Shown: piece after piece, positions 6,924-16,699 of the stretch
Numbering within the stretch: the first letter of the stretch is position 1
Layout of the letters: every line of letters starts with the position of its first letter
Origin: Deltaproteobacteria bacterium
Lineage (GTDB): Bacteria; Desulfobacterota; Deferrimicrobia; Deferrimicrobiales; Deferrimicrobiaceae
Direction: 5' to 3'
Length of the DNA: 64,000 bases
Assembly (NCBI GenBank): GCA_021815305.1
Contig: JAKAHC010000003.1
Coordinates: 186,001-250,000, forward strand
Translations under genes and position numbers: made by a program
The notes under the pieces: model-generated
What the model was told of the DNA's origin: nothing
What the model saw: only the letters and a program-made list of their open reading frames with translations
Databases searched by the model: none

Positions 6924-8332
6924 TCCCGCACTCCCCGCCGGGCCTTCCACAGCTTGCGGAACGGCCGGATGGCGACCGCCGGGAAGTCGCGCCGCTCCGT
7001 CCACCCCGAGAACGGGTGCGGGAGCCCCTCCACCGGCTTTCCCTTCGTGAAAAACTGCACGAGTACCCCCGCGATCCGCTCCACCGCCTCGAGCAGGCCC
7101 GCGCGCTTCATCACGCCGGCGTATCCCTTCATCCCCGCGATCTCCCCCGGAGTCTTCAGGCCCTGCTCACGCGCGTCGGCGCGCAGCTCCAGGAGGAAAT
7201 CGGGAAGCGGGATCTTCACCGGGCACACCTCCGCGCACGCGCCGCAGAGGGTGCTTGCGTCGGGCAGCGGCGCCGCCTCGGAAAGGCCGATCAGGAGGGG
7301 CGTGAGGACCGCGCCGATGGGCCCGGAATACACCCACCCGTAGGCGTGTCCCCCCACGCTCTGGTACACGGGGCAGGAGTTGAGGCACGCGCCGCACCGG
7401 ATGCACTTGAGCACCTCGCGGTATTTCCCCTCGAGGATGGCGCTGCGGCCGCAATCCACGAGGAGGATGTGCATCCGCTCGGGTCCTTCCGCGTCGCCCG
7501 CCTGCCTTGTCCCCGTGAGGATCGACACGTAGGAGGAGAGGATCTGCCCCGAAGCGCTGCGGGGCAACAGCCGCAGGAACGCAGGCAGGTCCGCCATCCG
7601 GGGGATCACCTTCTCGATCCCGGCGACGGCCAGGTGGACGCGCGGGAGGATCGTGCCCATGCGTCCGTTTCCCTCGTTCGTGACGAGCACGACGGATCCC
7701 GTGTCGGCCACGAGGAAGTTCGCCCCCGAGACGCCCATCCCGGCGGAGAGGAACTTCTCCCGGAGGTGTCGCCTTGCGATCGCCACCAGCTCGGGGATGC
7801 TGTCGGTGGGGGGCGCGCCGAGACGGCGAGAGAAAAGCTCCGAGATCTCCGCGCGTGATTTGTGGACGGCGGGGGCGATGATGTGGGACGGCGGTTCCCC
7901 CGCCAGCTGGAGGATGAACTCCCCGAGGTCGGACTCCACCACCTCCAGGCCCGCCTCCGCCAGGGCCGCGTTGAAGGAGATCTCCTCGGAGACCATCGAT
8001 TTCGACTTGACGGCCAGGGCGACCCCTTCTTCCCGGGCGATTTGCGCGGCGATCCCGCGCGCCTGCACGGGCCCCTTTGCGACGTGGACGACGGCGCCCC
8101 GCTTCTCGGCCTCCTCGATGAACCGGGACAGATGAACGTCGAGGCGGGAGAGAGCCTCCAGCTTGATCGCCGAGGCCCGCTCCCGGGTCGCCTCGAATTC
8201 CGGGAAAGCGGCCACCGCGGCGGCGCGGTGATCCAGGAACCGTCCGGTGGTGCGTCCGAGGGCGGCCTGAAGCGCGGGATCCGAAAGCGCCTTCCGGGCG
8301 TTCCGGGGAAACGCCTTCGCCCCGGGCTCCAT
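6920..8332 (-). CDS. lutB: LutB-like iron-sulfur LUD protein of lactate oxidation
   Basis: This 470-aa protein has an N-terminal LUD domain (SKSMVSEEISFNAALAEAG, GANFLVADTGSVVLVTNEGN) and a C-terminal ferredoxin-like region with two [4Fe-4S] motifs (CIRCGACLNSCP and CGACAEVCPVK). That arrangement is diagnostic of LutB, the electron-transferring subunit for oxidation of L-lactate to pyruvate. I chose the ATG at 8332, which overlaps the lutA TGA; the open frame continues upstream through lutA in another frame without similarity. Length matches the family. Confidence 0.93.
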   Translation of the reverse strand: MEPGAKAFPRNARKALSDPALQAALGRTTGRFLDHRAAAVAAFPEFEATRERASAIKLEALSRLDVHLSRFIEEAEKRGAVVHVAKGPVQARGIAAQIAREEGVALAVKSKSMVSEEISFNAALAEAGLEVVESDLGEFILQLAGEPPSHIIAPAVHKSRAEISELFSRRLGAPPTDSIPELVAIARRHLREKFLSAGMGVSGANFLVADTGSVVLVTNEGNGRMGTILPRVHLAVAGIEKVIPRMADLPAFLRLLPRSASGQILSSYVSILTGTRQAGDAEGPERMHILLVDCGRSAILEGKYREVLKCIRCGACLNSCPVYQSVGGHAYGWVYSGPIGAVLTPLLIGLSEAAPLPDASTLCGACAEVCPVKIPLPDFLLELRADAREQGLKTPGEIAGMKGYAGVMKRAGLLEAVERIAGVLVQFFTKGKPVEGLPHPFSGWTERRDFPAVAIRPFRKLWKARRGVRE

Positions 8333-9135
8333 CAGCTCCTTCCCTCCCCCGGGGAGCCGGCCGCGGCGGGCGCCCCCGAAGATTCGCCCGCGAGGATCTC
8401 CGCAAGGTGGATCGCCTTCACCGGATACCCCTGGCGGGACAGCATCCCGCCGATGTTCATGAGGCATCCCAGGTCCCCGGAGGTGACGTAGGAAGCCCCG
8501 GTCGCCAGGATCCGCTCGATCTTGCGCTCCGTCATCCTGCAGGAGATCTGGGGGTACTTGATGGAGAAGACGCCTCCGAACCCGCAGCACCGGTCGGCCT
8601 CCTCCATCTCTACGAACTCGACGCCGGGGACGGCGCGCAGAAGCTTCCGCGGGGCCTCGACCACCCCCAGCCCGCGCCGCAGGTGGCACGAGTCGTGGTA
8701 AGTCACCTTCCCCCGAAAATCGGACTTCGGGTCGGTCACCCCGAGCACGTCGACCAGGAATTGGGAGAGTTCGTAGATCCGCTCTCCGACGGCATGGGCG
8801 AGCGCGAGGGTCCTGGGCTCGTCGCGGAACAGCACGGGGTAGCCGTGCCTGACCATCGCCGCGCAGGAGCCCGAGGGCGTCACGATGTAGCCTTCGCCGG
8901 GGAAGGAGAGGAGGAACTTCCGCGCCATCGCCCTCGCCTCCTTCCGGTTCCCGGAGTTGTACGCGGGCTGCCCGCAGCAGGTCTGGGAGAGGGGGACGCG
9001 CACCTCGGCGCCGAACCGCTCCAGCACTTTGACCGTCGCGAAACCCACCCCGGGAGAGAAGGCGTCGGCGAGGCAAGTGAAGAAAAGGGAAACGGGGATG
9101 GGCCCCTTCGGATCCATCCCCGTAGTATACGGCAT
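8332..9135 (-). CDS. lutA: LutA-like (Fe-S) CCG-domain protein of lactate oxidation
   Basis: The 267-aa protein carries two cysteine-rich CCG domains: SQTCCGQPAYNSG near residue 51 and DRCCGFGGVFSIKYP near 180, plus the conserved YHDSCHL. These bind an iron-sulfur centre in the catalytic subunit of LutABC and related heterodisulfide-reductase-like enzymes. GGAGGGGAG lies 6 nt before the ATG at 9135. It is the first gene of lutABC. The operon lacks an adjacent LldP-type permease, but an AEC transporter lies convergently beyond lutC. Confidence 0.92.
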   Translation of the reverse strand: MPYTTGMDPKGPIPVSLFFTCLADAFSPGVGFATVKVLERFGAEVRVPLSQTCCGQPAYNSGNRKEARAMARKFLLSFPGEGYIVTPSGSCAAMVRHGYPVLFRDEPRTLALAHAVGERIYELSQFLVDVLGVTDPKSDFRGKVTYHDSCHLRRGLGVVEAPRKLLRAVPGVEFVEMEEADRCCGFGGVFSIKYPQISCRMTERKIERILATGASYVTSGDLGCLMNIGGMLSRQGYPVKAIHLAEILAGESSGAPAAAGSPGEGRS

Positions 9136-9157
9136 TCGCGTCTCCCCTCCATGGGAC

Positions 9158-9230
9158 GATCCTTCCGGGGGAGCACTTCGGCATGGGAGGAGGAGGGGTT
9201 CTCACATCATGCCGCTCCCCCGGAAGGATC
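9158..9230. terminator. Long stem-loop between the PII gene and lutA
   Basis: A perfect 17-bp inverted repeat (GATCCTTCCGGGGGAGC with its complement at 9214-9230) extends by GGCATG/CATGCC after a 5-nt bulge. It lies just beyond the stop of the PII gene and upstream of lutA on the same strand. There is no U-tract. It may stop read-through from porin-amt-glnB into lutABC, or it may be a hairpin-type repeat. Confidence 0.55.
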
Positions 9231-9233
9231 AGG

Positions 9234-9587
<354 letters not shown>

Positions 9588-9603
9588 TCAAGGATCCCGC
9601 GCC

Positions 9604-11250
9604 TCAGCGGGGGAAGTTCCGGAGGTTGAAGTCGGGGTACGCGATGACCGCCACCTCGTGCTGGTCGAGCCCCTCCACTTCCTGCTCCGGGTCGACCCGC
9701 AGCCCCATCGTGAGGTCGAGCAGCTTGAACACGGCGTAGCCGATGGCGGCTACGTACACGATGTTGGTCAGCGTACCGATGCATTGCGCGACGAACTGCG
9801 ACGCGTCGCCGTACAGAAGCCCCTTGACCGTTCCGGCCACGCCGTTCCACCCGTCTCCGTACGAGCCGTCCGCGAAGATTCCCAGCGCGATCACGCCCCA
9901 TGCCCCGTTGACGCCGTGCACCGAGATGGCGCCCACCGGGTCGTCGATCTTGAGCGTCCGCTCGACGAAGAAGACGGACCAGCAGAGGAAGATCCCCGCG
10001 AGGACACCGATGAGGACGGCCGACGGGGCGGTGACGAAGGCGCAGGGGGCCGTGATGGCCACAAGGCCCGCGAGCAGTCCGTTCGCCGCCATGCTGATGT
10101 CGGGCTTGCCGTACCGCAGCCACATGTAGATCGCAGCGGAGAAGGCGCCCCCGGCGCTTGCGAGCATCGTGTTGGTCGCGATGACGCCGATCCGCAGGTC
10201 GGTCCCGGAGAGGGTCGAGCCGGTGTTGAATCCGAACCACCCGAAGGCGAGGATGAAACAGCCTACGATCGCCATCGGGATGTGGTGCCCCGGCATCGCG
10301 TTCGGGGTGCCGTCCTTGCCGAACTTGCCCAGGCGCGGCCCCAGCATCCTGGCGCCGACGTAGGCGAGGACGCCGCCGGTCATGTGGACCACCGAGGAAC
10401 CCGCGAAGTCCACGTGGCCGTGGCCCAGCCCGAAGTTGCTCCCGAGCTTGGAGAGCCAGCCGCCGCCCCAGACCCAGTTTGCGTAGAGCGGGTAGATGAC
10501 GGCGCCCACGACGATCCCGTAGACCATGAAGGATTTGAAGCTCCACCGCTCGGCCATCGACCCGGTCGGGATCGTGGCGGTGGTGTCCATGAACACCATC
10601 TGGAACAGGAACATGGTGAAGATCGAGGCATCGTACGCCTGCCCGGAAAGGAAGAACCCCTTGGTGCCGAACAGACCGAACTCCTTTCCGAACAGGCGGA
10701 TCACAAACTCTCCGTTCATCGTCCCGCCGCCACCAAGCGTGGCGAAGGGACCCGCCCCTCCCATCTGCAGGGCGAAGCCGGTAAGCCAGAAGCCCAGCAT
10801 CCCGAGAGCGTACACCATGAAGTTCATCGCCATCGTGTGGCCGGCGTTCTTGGCCCGCGTGAAGCCGGTCTCGGCCATGGCGAACCCCGCCTGCATGAAC
10901 ATGACGAGGAAGCCGCACACAAGGGTCCAGACGATGTTGATGGCGATCCGATTGTGGCCCGCGACGTCGCCGACCTTGGCGGCGAGCGGCTCCTTGCCGG
11001 ACAGCTGCTTGATGTCGTTGTCGGTGGGAGCGCCCGCCGAGGCGGCGAGAATGTCCGAGATCCCGCCGGTGTTGGCCCCCGACGGGTCGTTCCGCGGCGC
11101 CACCGCTTCGGGCGCGGCGGTTGCCGCCGCCGCGTTGTCCGCGGGTTTCGCCTCGTCCGCCGCGGCAGCGCGGGGGACCGTGCCGGCGGCGAGGAAGAGC
11201 GCCGCCAGGCACAGGGCCGTCAGGGTCCATTTCCGTAGATGACTTTCCAT
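9604..11250 (-). CDS. amt: Ammonium transporter Amt
   Basis: This 548-aa protein is a member of the Amt/MEP/Rh family, long because of an N-terminal signal sequence and about 60 residues of Ala-rich linker before the first membrane helix. Family blocks include WTLVCGFLVMFMQAGFAMAETG, the pore-lining FGWFGFNTGSTLSG and HGVNGAWGVIALG. Eleven membrane helices are expected. AAGGAGA lies just upstream of the ATG at 11250. The gene lies between the porin (34 bp upstream) and the PII gene, so nitrogen status probably controls both expression and channel gating. Confidence 0.94.
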   Translation of the reverse strand: MESHLRKWTLTALCLAALFLAAGTVPRAAAADEAKPADNAAAATAAPEAVAPRNDPSGANTGGISDILAASAGAPTDNDIKQLSGKEPLAAKVGDVAGHNRIAINIVWTLVCGFLVMFMQAGFAMAETGFTRAKNAGHTMAMNFMVYALGMLGFWLTGFALQMGGAGPFATLGGGGTMNGEFVIRLFGKEFGLFGTKGFFLSGQAYDASIFTMFLFQMVFMDTTATIPTGSMAERWSFKSFMVYGIVVGAVIYPLYANWVWGGGWLSKLGSNFGLGHGHVDFAGSSVVHMTGGVLAYVGARMLGPRLGKFGKDGTPNAMPGHHIPMAIVGCFILAFGWFGFNTGSTLSGTDLRIGVIATNTMLASAGGAFSAAIYMWLRYGKPDISMAANGLLAGLVAITAPCAFVTAPSAVLIGVLAGIFLCWSVFFVERTLKIDDPVGAISVHGVNGAWGVIALGIFADGSYGDGWNGVAGTVKGLLYGDASQFVAQCIGTLTNIVYVAAIGYAVFKLLDLTMGLRVDPEQEVEGLDQHEVAVIAYPDFNLRNFPR

Positions 11251-11284
11251 GACGTTTCTCCTTTTCATTTTATGGGTCGGCGGG

Positions 11285-12109
11285 TCAAGGGAAGTTGATG
11301 TCGACCTGGACGGTGGCGGTGTTCTGCCCCGCGCGGTCCTTGTTGTTATAGACGTCGTACCCGAGGATGACGCTCACGTTCTTGGCGAAGGCCCAGGAAG
11401 CGCCGAAGCTTGTGGCTCCGTAGGCGTTCTTGCCGCCCTGGTAGTCCACGGCGACCCACAGCTTGTCGGAGATCTCCGTCATCGTGCGGTCCCAGGACAG
11501 GAGGACGCCGGAGTCGTCGCCCTTCGTTCCGTTGCCGTCGTAGACGGTGGCTACGGACGATTTCCTGTTCAGCCCGTAATACCCGACGGAGAGCCGGCCG
11601 ATCACGGGAAGCGTCCGCGCGACGAGGCCGTAGTAGATGTTCGCGTCCGTGCCGTTCTTCGTGTAGACGCCGTTTTGCACCTCGCCCTTCTTCGTTCCGA
11701 AGTTGTAGCCCCCGACCGCGATCGCCGGGGAGTATTTGAAGAGGGAGTCCTCCGGCGTTCCGATCTTCGCGTGGAAATAGAGGGGGTCCTTGTCGAGCCC
11801 CGCCGCCGTGTTCGTCCCGCCGTACATGAGGTCGAAACCGACTTCCGCCTGGATTTTTTCGAACGGCAGGACGCCGACCGTGGGGCCGACGAGATACATG
11901 GGCGGGTCGTTCGCTCCGTTGGAGTTGGCCTTCGTGCGGACGTAGCTGTCGATGTTCAGGTGGAGCGTCTTGTACGGCTGGATGTCCGTGGAGGGGATCC
12001 AGATCTGCGTGGACGGCGTGGCCATTGCCGCGGTCGCGACGAGACCGCACACCGCAAACGCCGCGAGGGAGATGCCGGTCGTCCGGATGATCCTGCTGCT
12101 CTTTAACAT
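11285..12109 (-). CDS. Outer-membrane beta-barrel (porin-like) protein in the amt operon
   Basis: The 274-aa protein has a clear signal peptide (hydrophobic ISLAAFAVCGLVATAAMA) and alternating amphipathic strands ending in aromatic or charged residues (VQVDINFP at the C-terminus, without the canonical final Phe). It resembles putative outer-membrane transporters found next to ammonium permease genes. AGGAGGACATC lies just before the ATG at 12109. A strong sigma-54 promoter lies about 60 bp upstream, so this gene leads the porin-amt-PII operon. Passage of ammonium or a small nitrogen compound is inferred from position only. Confidence 0.75.
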   Translation of the reverse strand: MLKSSRIIRTTGISLAAFAVCGLVATAAMATPSTQIWIPSTDIQPYKTLHLNIDSYVRTKANSNGANDPPMYLVGPTVGVLPFEKIQAEVGFDLMYGGTNTAAGLDKDPLYFHAKIGTPEDSLFKYSPAIAVGGYNFGTKKGEVQNGVYTKNGTDANIYYGLVARTLPVIGRLSVGYYGLNRKSSVATVYDGNGTKGDDSGVLLSWDRTMTEISDKLWVAVDYQGGKNAYGATSFGASWAFAKNVSVILGYDVYNNKDRAGQNTATVQVDINFP

Positions 12110-12164
12110 GATGTCCTCCTGAAAGAGAAAGAGTGAAGAAAATGGTTGCGACGGGTGGTGTGGG

Positions 12165-12180
12165 AGCATCTCCCGTGCCA
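12165..12180 (-). promoter_or_regulatory. Sigma-54 (-24/-12) promoter of the porin-amt-PII operon
   Basis: The minus strand reads TGGCACGGGAGATGCT. GG and GC are 12 bp apart, matching the TGGCAC-N5-TTGCW consensus except at one T. The predicted transcript start is about 44 nt before the porin ATG. A NifA-like activator gene ends 170 bp upstream. No TGT-N10-ACA NifA site was found in the 240-bp gap. Confidence 0.8.
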
Positions 12181-12348
12181 TGCCGGGGAAAGGGGGGGCG
12201 GATCAGGAGCAACTTGCTGAAATCCAAGGAGAGAAAAAGCGGGACGGGGCGCGACGGTGTTCCGGGGCGAAACCGCCGGCGCTACGGAAATGTCTGGAAG
12301 TCTACGACAATGGCGCTACGGGCACTGCCGGGCCGCGGCGTGCGGGGA

Positions 12349-13971
12349 TCACTTTTTCCAGGGGGAGGAGAGCCCGTACTTCTTCATCTTGTAGGCGACC
12401 TGCCGCGGCGTCCAGCCCAGGAGCTTCGCGGCGCGGGCGATCACCCATCCCGCCCCCTCCAGCGCCCTGCGCAGCTCCTCGATCTCCATCTCCTTGAGGT
12501 ACGCCGAGCGGGGCTTCCCCTCCCGGCCGTGGTCCGGGGAATCCGGTTCCGTCGCCGCCGAGGCCACCGAAAAGGTCCGGGGATCGATCGGTTGCCCGTA
12601 CAGCCCGATCGCGTGGGGACCGGAGGAAACGCGGATCGCCCGGGGAAGATCCTGCGACGGCACGGTGGACGACTTCGCCATGACCACGGCGCGCTCCACG
12701 AGATTTTCCAGCTCCCGGACGTTTCCCGTCCACCGGTACTCGAGCAGCAGGTCCAGCGCCTCCTTGGTGAAAACGACGTTTTTCCCGTGCTCCCGGTTGA
12801 AGCGCTCGAGGAAATGCTCCGTCAGCGGCAGGATGTCCTCCCTCCGGTCCCGCAGCGGGGGAAGGTAGACCGGGATCACGTTGAGCCGGTAGTAGAGGTC
12901 CTCGCGGAACGTCCCCGCCGCCACCATCCTCTCGAGGTCCGCGTTCGTCGCGGCGATGATCCGCACGTCCACGGAAACGGGGCGGTTCTCCCCGAGCCGC
13001 TCGAACTTGCGCTCCTGGAGGACGCGCAGCAGCTTCACCTGGGTGGGAAGGGGGATGTCGCCGATCTCGTCGAGGAAGATCGTCCCTCCCGCCGCCTCCT
13101 CGAAGCGGCCCTTGCGCTCCTCCACCGCGCCGGTGAAGGCCCCCCGCTTGTGGCCGAACAGCTCCGATTCCAGGAGCGTCTCGGGAAGGGCCGCGCAGTT
13201 GACGGCGACGAACGGCCGCTCGGCGCGGGGTCCCCCCTGGTGGATCGCCCGCGCGATCATCTCCTTGCCGGTGCCCGACTCCCCGCGCAGCAGCACGGTG
13301 GCGCGCGATGCGGCTACGCTGGTCACCGCGGCGAACACCTCCTGCATCCGTTTGCTCTGGCCCACGATGTTCTCGATGCGGTAGGTCTTGCGGATCGTCT
13401 TCTCGAACTCCTGCCGCTGCCGCTGGAACTCCTCCTGGAGACGCTCGATCGCCCTGTGGAGCTTGAGGGTCTGCCCGATGAAGCAGCCGACCACGTTGAG
13501 GATCCGGGCGTCGCTCTCGAGCGCCTGCGTCCCGACGCGCCCGATCCGCTCGGCGGTGAGGACCCCAAGGGTCTCCGAGCCGATGCGGATGGGAACGGAA
13601 AGGTAGGAGAGGGGTGCAGCGGAGGATTTCCCGTGGGCGCGGGTCTTGTCGAGGAACGTGGGTTCTTTCCGGACGTCCGGGAGCACGATGGGACTGCCGG
13701 TCTTCATCGTCTTTCCGACGATCCCCTCGCCCCACACGTACCGGGACCGCCCGCGCTGCTCCGCCGTGTACCCCGCGGCGATCTCCATCCGGATCTCGCG
13801 CGTGGCCTCGTCGGGGCGGAAGATTGCGGCGCGGTCGAAGCCAAGGAAGCTCTGGAGGGTGCGCAGGGTGGTCCCCAGCGCCCGGTCGAGGTTCTGGGTG
13901 GAGGTGAGGATCTTGGCCACCTCGTGGATAGCCGCGATCTCGGCTTTTTCGGGGACGCGGAAATCTGTCAC
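12349..13971 (-). CDS. nifA: NifA-like sigma-54-dependent transcriptional activator
   Basis: The 540-aa protein has the NifA layout. An N-terminal GAF domain is at about 20-180 ([22 protein letters not shown]). The AAA+ domain at about 220-445 shows Walker A (GESGTGKE), the sigma-54 contact GAFTGA and Walker B ([11 protein letters not shown]). A Fis-type helix-turn-helix sits at the end ([19 protein letters not shown], the NifA form). The start is GTG at 13971, with TATAAT 6 nt upstream, so the mRNA may be leaderless. It points toward the porin-amt-PII operon and its sigma-54 promoter. No nitrogenase genes are in the window, so its target could be general nitrogen assimilation. Confidence 0.9.
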   Translation of the reverse strand: MTDFRVPEKAEIAAIHEVAKILTSTQNLDRALGTTLRTLQSFLGFDRAAIFRPDEATREIRMEIAAGYTAEQRGRSRYVWGEGIVGKTMKTGSPIVLPDVRKEPTFLDKTRAHGKSSAAPLSYLSVPIRIGSETLGVLTAERIGRVGTQALESDARILNVVGCFIGQTLKLHRAIERLQEEFQRQRQEFEKTIRKTYRIENIVGQSKRMQEVFAAVTSVAASRATVLLRGESGTGKEMIARAIHQGGPRAERPFVAVNCAALPETLLESELFGHKRGAFTGAVEERKGRFEEAAGGTIFLDEIGDIPLPTQVKLLRVLQERKFERLGENRPVSVDVRIIAATNADLERMVAAGTFREDLYYRLNVIPVYLPPLRDRREDILPLTEHFLERFNREHGKNVVFTKEALDLLLEYRWTGNVRELENLVERAVVMAKSSTVPSQDLPRAIRVSSGPHAIGLYGQPIDPRTFSVASAATEPDSPDHGREGKPRSAYLKEMEIEELRRALEGAGWVIARAAKLLGWTPRQVAYKMKKYGLSSPWKK

Positions 13972-13977
13972 GGGGGG

Positions 13978-13983
13978 ATTATA
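13978..13983 (-). promoter_or_regulatory. Candidate -10 box of the nifA-like gene
   Basis: On the minus strand TATAAT is followed by CCCCCC and then GTG. Transcription would start at or beside the start codon. A second TATAAT on the plus strand at 13987-13992 serves the divergent deoxyhypusine-synthase-like gene. Confidence 0.45.
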
Positions 13984-13986
13984 GCG

Positions 13987-13992
13987 TATAAT
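13987..13992 (+). promoter_or_regulatory. Candidate -10 box of the deoxyhypusine-synthase-like gene
   Basis: GCGTATAATGCGG contains a perfect TATAAT 64 nt before the ATG at 14057. It is arranged back to back with the -10 box of the nifA-like gene, only a few bases apart. Confidence 0.45.
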
Positions 13993-14056
13993 GCGGGCCA
14001 ACGGCCGGGACGCCTGGCTGCGGCGGAAAAGGGATCGCAAGGGAGGAGATCGGCGG

Positions 14057-15202
14057 ATGGCGAAGACATCGAAATTCCTTCGGGGAGCGCGCATTCTCCC
14101 CCCCCCCATCGGGAAGGGAATGGACGTTGCGGACCTGGTCGAGAAGACGTTCCTCGCCTACAACGCGGGGAGGCTTAGGGAGGGTGCAAGGCTTCTGGCC
14201 GAGCGGATGCTGCGGCCCGGCGTGACGGTGGGGCTTTCTCTCACGGGAGCGCTCACGCCGGCGGGGTTGGGGATGTCGTGCGTGGTGCCGCTTCTTTCGG
14301 CGGGGTTCGTCGACTGGATCGTTTCGACGGGAGCGAACCTGTACCACGACGCCCACTTCGGGCTGGGGCTGCCGATGCACGCCGGGTCCCCGTTCCTGGA
14401 CGACCGCATCCTGCGCGAGGAGGGCGTCGTGCGGATCTACGACGTCCTCTTCGATTACAACGTGCTCCTCGACACGGACGCCTTCTTCCGCCGGGTCTTG
14501 GACCTCCCGGAATTCCAGGGAGTCATGGGGACGGCGGAGTTCCACAACCGCCTGGGGCGGTACATGGCGCAGCGGGAGCGCGCCCTCGGGAAGAGGGAGG
14601 TCAGCATGCTCGCGGCCGCGTGGCGGTACGGCGTTCCCGTGTACACCTCCTCGCCCGGGGACTCCTCCATCGGCATGAACGTCGCCGCCATGCGCCTTGG
14701 CGGACGGGGTGTGGCGTTCGACGTCTCCCTCGACGTCAACGAAACGGCGGCGATCGTCTACGACGCGAAGCGCAAGCGCGGGAAGAGCGCCGTCTGGATC
14801 CTGGGAGGAGGCTCGCCGAAGAACTTCATGCTCCAGACCGAGCCGCAGATCCAGGAGGTCCTGGGGCTTGACGAAAAGGGGCACGACTACTTCCTTCAGG
14901 TCACCGACGCCCGCCCCGACACGGGAGGGTTGTCGGGCGCCACCCCGTCGGAAGCGGTTTCCTGGGGGAAAGTGGACCCGGACCGGTTGCCGGACACCGT
15001 CGTGTGCTACCTGGACTCCACCGTGGCGCTTCCGCTGTTGTGCGCCTGCGTATTCGACAGGGCGGGGAAGCGGCCCCTGAAGCGCCTCTACGATCGCCGG
15101 GAGGAGATGCTGACGGCGCTGGAGAAAGCGTACCGCAGGACGGTTTCCGCCGCGAAGGTGACGCAGAAGCGGAAGATCGCCCGCGAAAAACCGGCGAGAT
15201 GA
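14057..15202 (+). CDS. Deoxyhypusine synthase family protein
   Basis: The 381-aa protein belongs to the deoxyhypusine synthase fold family. The NAD-binding blocks include [14 protein letters not shown] near 58-72, [14 protein letters not shown] near 91-104 and [12 protein letters not shown] near 198. The catalytic Lys is in EAVSWGK (Lys305), the position used by the eukaryotic enzyme. Bacteria lack eIF5A, so the role is not deoxyhypusine formation on eIF5A; homospermidine synthesis or another aminobutyl transfer is possible. GGGAGGAG is 8 nt from the ATG at 14057. No other polyamine gene is adjacent. The gene is divergent from nifA. Confidence 0.85.
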   Translation: MAKTSKFLRGARILPPPIGKGMDVADLVEKTFLAYNAGRLREGARLLAERMLRPGVTVGLSLTGALTPAGLGMSCVVPLLSAGFVDWIVSTGANLYHDAHFGLGLPMHAGSPFLDDRILREEGVVRIYDVLFDYNVLLDTDAFFRRVLDLPEFQGVMGTAEFHNRLGRYMAQRERALGKREVSMLAAAWRYGVPVYTSSPGDSSIGMNVAAMRLGGRGVAFDVSLDVNETAAIVYDAKRKRGKSAVWILGGGSPKNFMLQTEPQIQEVLGLDEKGHDYFLQVTDARPDTGGLSGATPSEAVSWGKVDPDRLPDTVVCYLDSTVALPLLCACVFDRAGKRPLKRLYDRREEMLTALEKAYRRTVSAAKVTQKRKIAREKPAR

Positions 15203-15271
15203 GGAAGGGCGGAAGGACCCTCCTCCCGTCCGCGGCCGGGCCGCCCCGCTGCGGCTGCCGCGATCGTGGGG

Positions 15272-16579
15272 TCAGGCGCGGCGGCGATTCCTCCCGCCGA
15301 GGAACCGCAAAAGGAAGACCGGCCCCAGAAGAAAAGCGGTGTTGAGGAGGACAAGGCCCGCGTTCTCCGGCGCGCTCCGCTTCCCGTCCCCGTTCCTTCC
15401 GGAAACCACGCTGCAGCCCGACGCGTCGTTTCCCATCCCCCGGCTCGGGAGATTCGACGTGGACGGCGGAACGGCCGTGGCGCCGGCGACCCTGGCGCCG
15501 GTGGAGTCGGAGCCGGTGTCCGCCTCGTCGTACGCCGCGGTCAGGGTCAGCAGGTCGGTCGTCTCCGCCGCCGCACCGGCCGGGATCGTCACCCGCACGT
15601 AGACCAGCGCGTCGGTCCCGCCGCCCAGGGTGACGGAGGGAAGGGGGTTGCCGAAGCCGTCCACGACCGAAGCGGCAAAGCCGTTGGAGGAAAACGGGCT
15701 CAGGGAGATGTTCCGCGATCCGGCATCCAGGTTGCGCACCGTGAAGGCGTAGGTCAGCGTGTCTCCGGGAGAGCCCGTCTGCTCCGCGGGTGCGTTGACC
15801 TGCACACCCACCGCCCGGGTGAACTTCTCGTAGGCGATGATCGTCCAGGTCTGCCCCGGGGCGAGGGAAGAGCGAATCCATCCGAGGGAGTAGCCGCCGT
15901 CCACGCCGGTGGGGTCGGCGGTGTTGTCCATCGTCCAGGAGTTCATCCGCGCCTGGTTTTCGGAGTAGTACCCTTCGAAATAGCAGTGGAACGGAGTGCT
16001 CGCGGAGGCGTAGATCCCCATCAGGTCCGCGGTCCCCGAGGCGACGTCGGCCACGTACACCATCTTGAGGGCGTTGTCGAAGTGCCCCTCGCCGTGGTCG
16101 CTCCCGGCCAGGTCGGTGTCCTCGCCGTGGGCGAACCGCACGTCGTTGTAGGTCGCGGACCCGATGTTCTCGATGTTCCATTGCATCCGGTAGTAGGGTC
16201 CGGGGGTGACCGTCGTGATCTGCGTGATGCGCACCCCGCCGTCGGGCGTCCGGAACCTCGTCGTGATCGCGGTGTTGTCCGCGTTCGTGGTGTTCGAGAC
16301 CGGGATCCAGAGCGACCCGGTGCGTCCTCCCCCGAAGATCATCGCGGGATTGTCGCCGTCGAGGAAGAGGAGGGAGTATTTGGAATTGACCCCGTAGGTC
16401 TGTTTCACCCAGGCGTTGCCGCCGAAGCGCCAGGCGGCCATTCTTCCCATGTCCTCCACGGAGACGCGGACCGACCCGTTCATCGCTCCGTTTTGGATGA
16501 CCTGTTCCCCGGCGAAGGAAACGCCCGCCGACAGCAGCAGGATCGCCGCGCCGACGCCAAGGAACCCTCTCGTTTTCAT
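15272..16579 (-). CDS. Exported protein with NEW3-like domain and Cys-type C-terminal sorting tail
   Basis: The 435-aa protein has a signal peptide (MKTRGFLGVGAAILLLSAGVSFAG). A novel exported domain runs from about 25 to 255 (HGEDTDLAGS, GYSLGWIRSSLAPGQTW). A beta-sandwich NEW3-like domain follows at about 265-355 (GSPGDTLTYAFTVRNLDAG, VYVRVTIPAGAAAETTDLLTL). The tail is tripartite: Gly-Cys motif (GMGNDASGCS, Cys389), a membrane segment (about 407-426) and Arg-rich end (GGRNRRRA). It resembles sorting signals such as MYXO-CTERM or JDVT-CTERM but does not match a form I know. GGAGGTGA precedes the ATG. A paralogue follows next upstream at 16928-19120. Function unknown; surface exposure is inferred. 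Confidence 0.75.
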   Translation of the reverse strand: MKTRGFLGVGAAILLLSAGVSFAGEQVIQNGAMNGSVRVSVEDMGRMAAWRFGGNAWVKQTYGVNSKYSLLFLDGDNPAMIFGGGRTGSLWIPVSNTTNADNTAITTRFRTPDGGVRITQITTVTPGPYYRMQWNIENIGSATYNDVRFAHGEDTDLAGSDHGEGHFDNALKMVYVADVASGTADLMGIYASASTPFHCYFEGYYSENQARMNSWTMDNTADPTGVDGGYSLGWIRSSLAPGQTWTIIAYEKFTRAVGVQVNAPAEQTGSPGDTLTYAFTVRNLDAGSRNISLSPFSSNGFAASVVDGFGNPLPSVTLGGGTDALVYVRVTIPAGAAAETTDLLTLTAAYDEADTGSDSTGARVAGATAVPPSTSNLPSRGMGNDASGCSVVSGRNGDGKRSAPENAGLVLLNTAFLLGPVFLLRFLGGRNRRRA

Positions 16580-16680
16580 CGCCTCACCTCCGGAAGGAGC
16601 CTGCCGCTTCATGGGGCATTGCGCCAAAGGAACCAGACAATGCCGGGAAATTTTCCAGCGACCGTGCGATCGGGCAAGGA

Positions 16681-16696
16681 GCAAGAGGTATGCCTT
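16681..16696 (-). promoter_or_regulatory. Sigma-54-type promoter of the exported protein gene
   Basis: The minus strand reads AGGCATACCTCTTGCT, with GG and GC at -24/-12 spacing and a perfect TTGCT. It is 102 bp upstream of the ATG. The paralogous gene has a matching site at 19232-19247, while surrounding sequence has diverged. Confidence 0.6.
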
Positions 16697-16699
16697 GCG

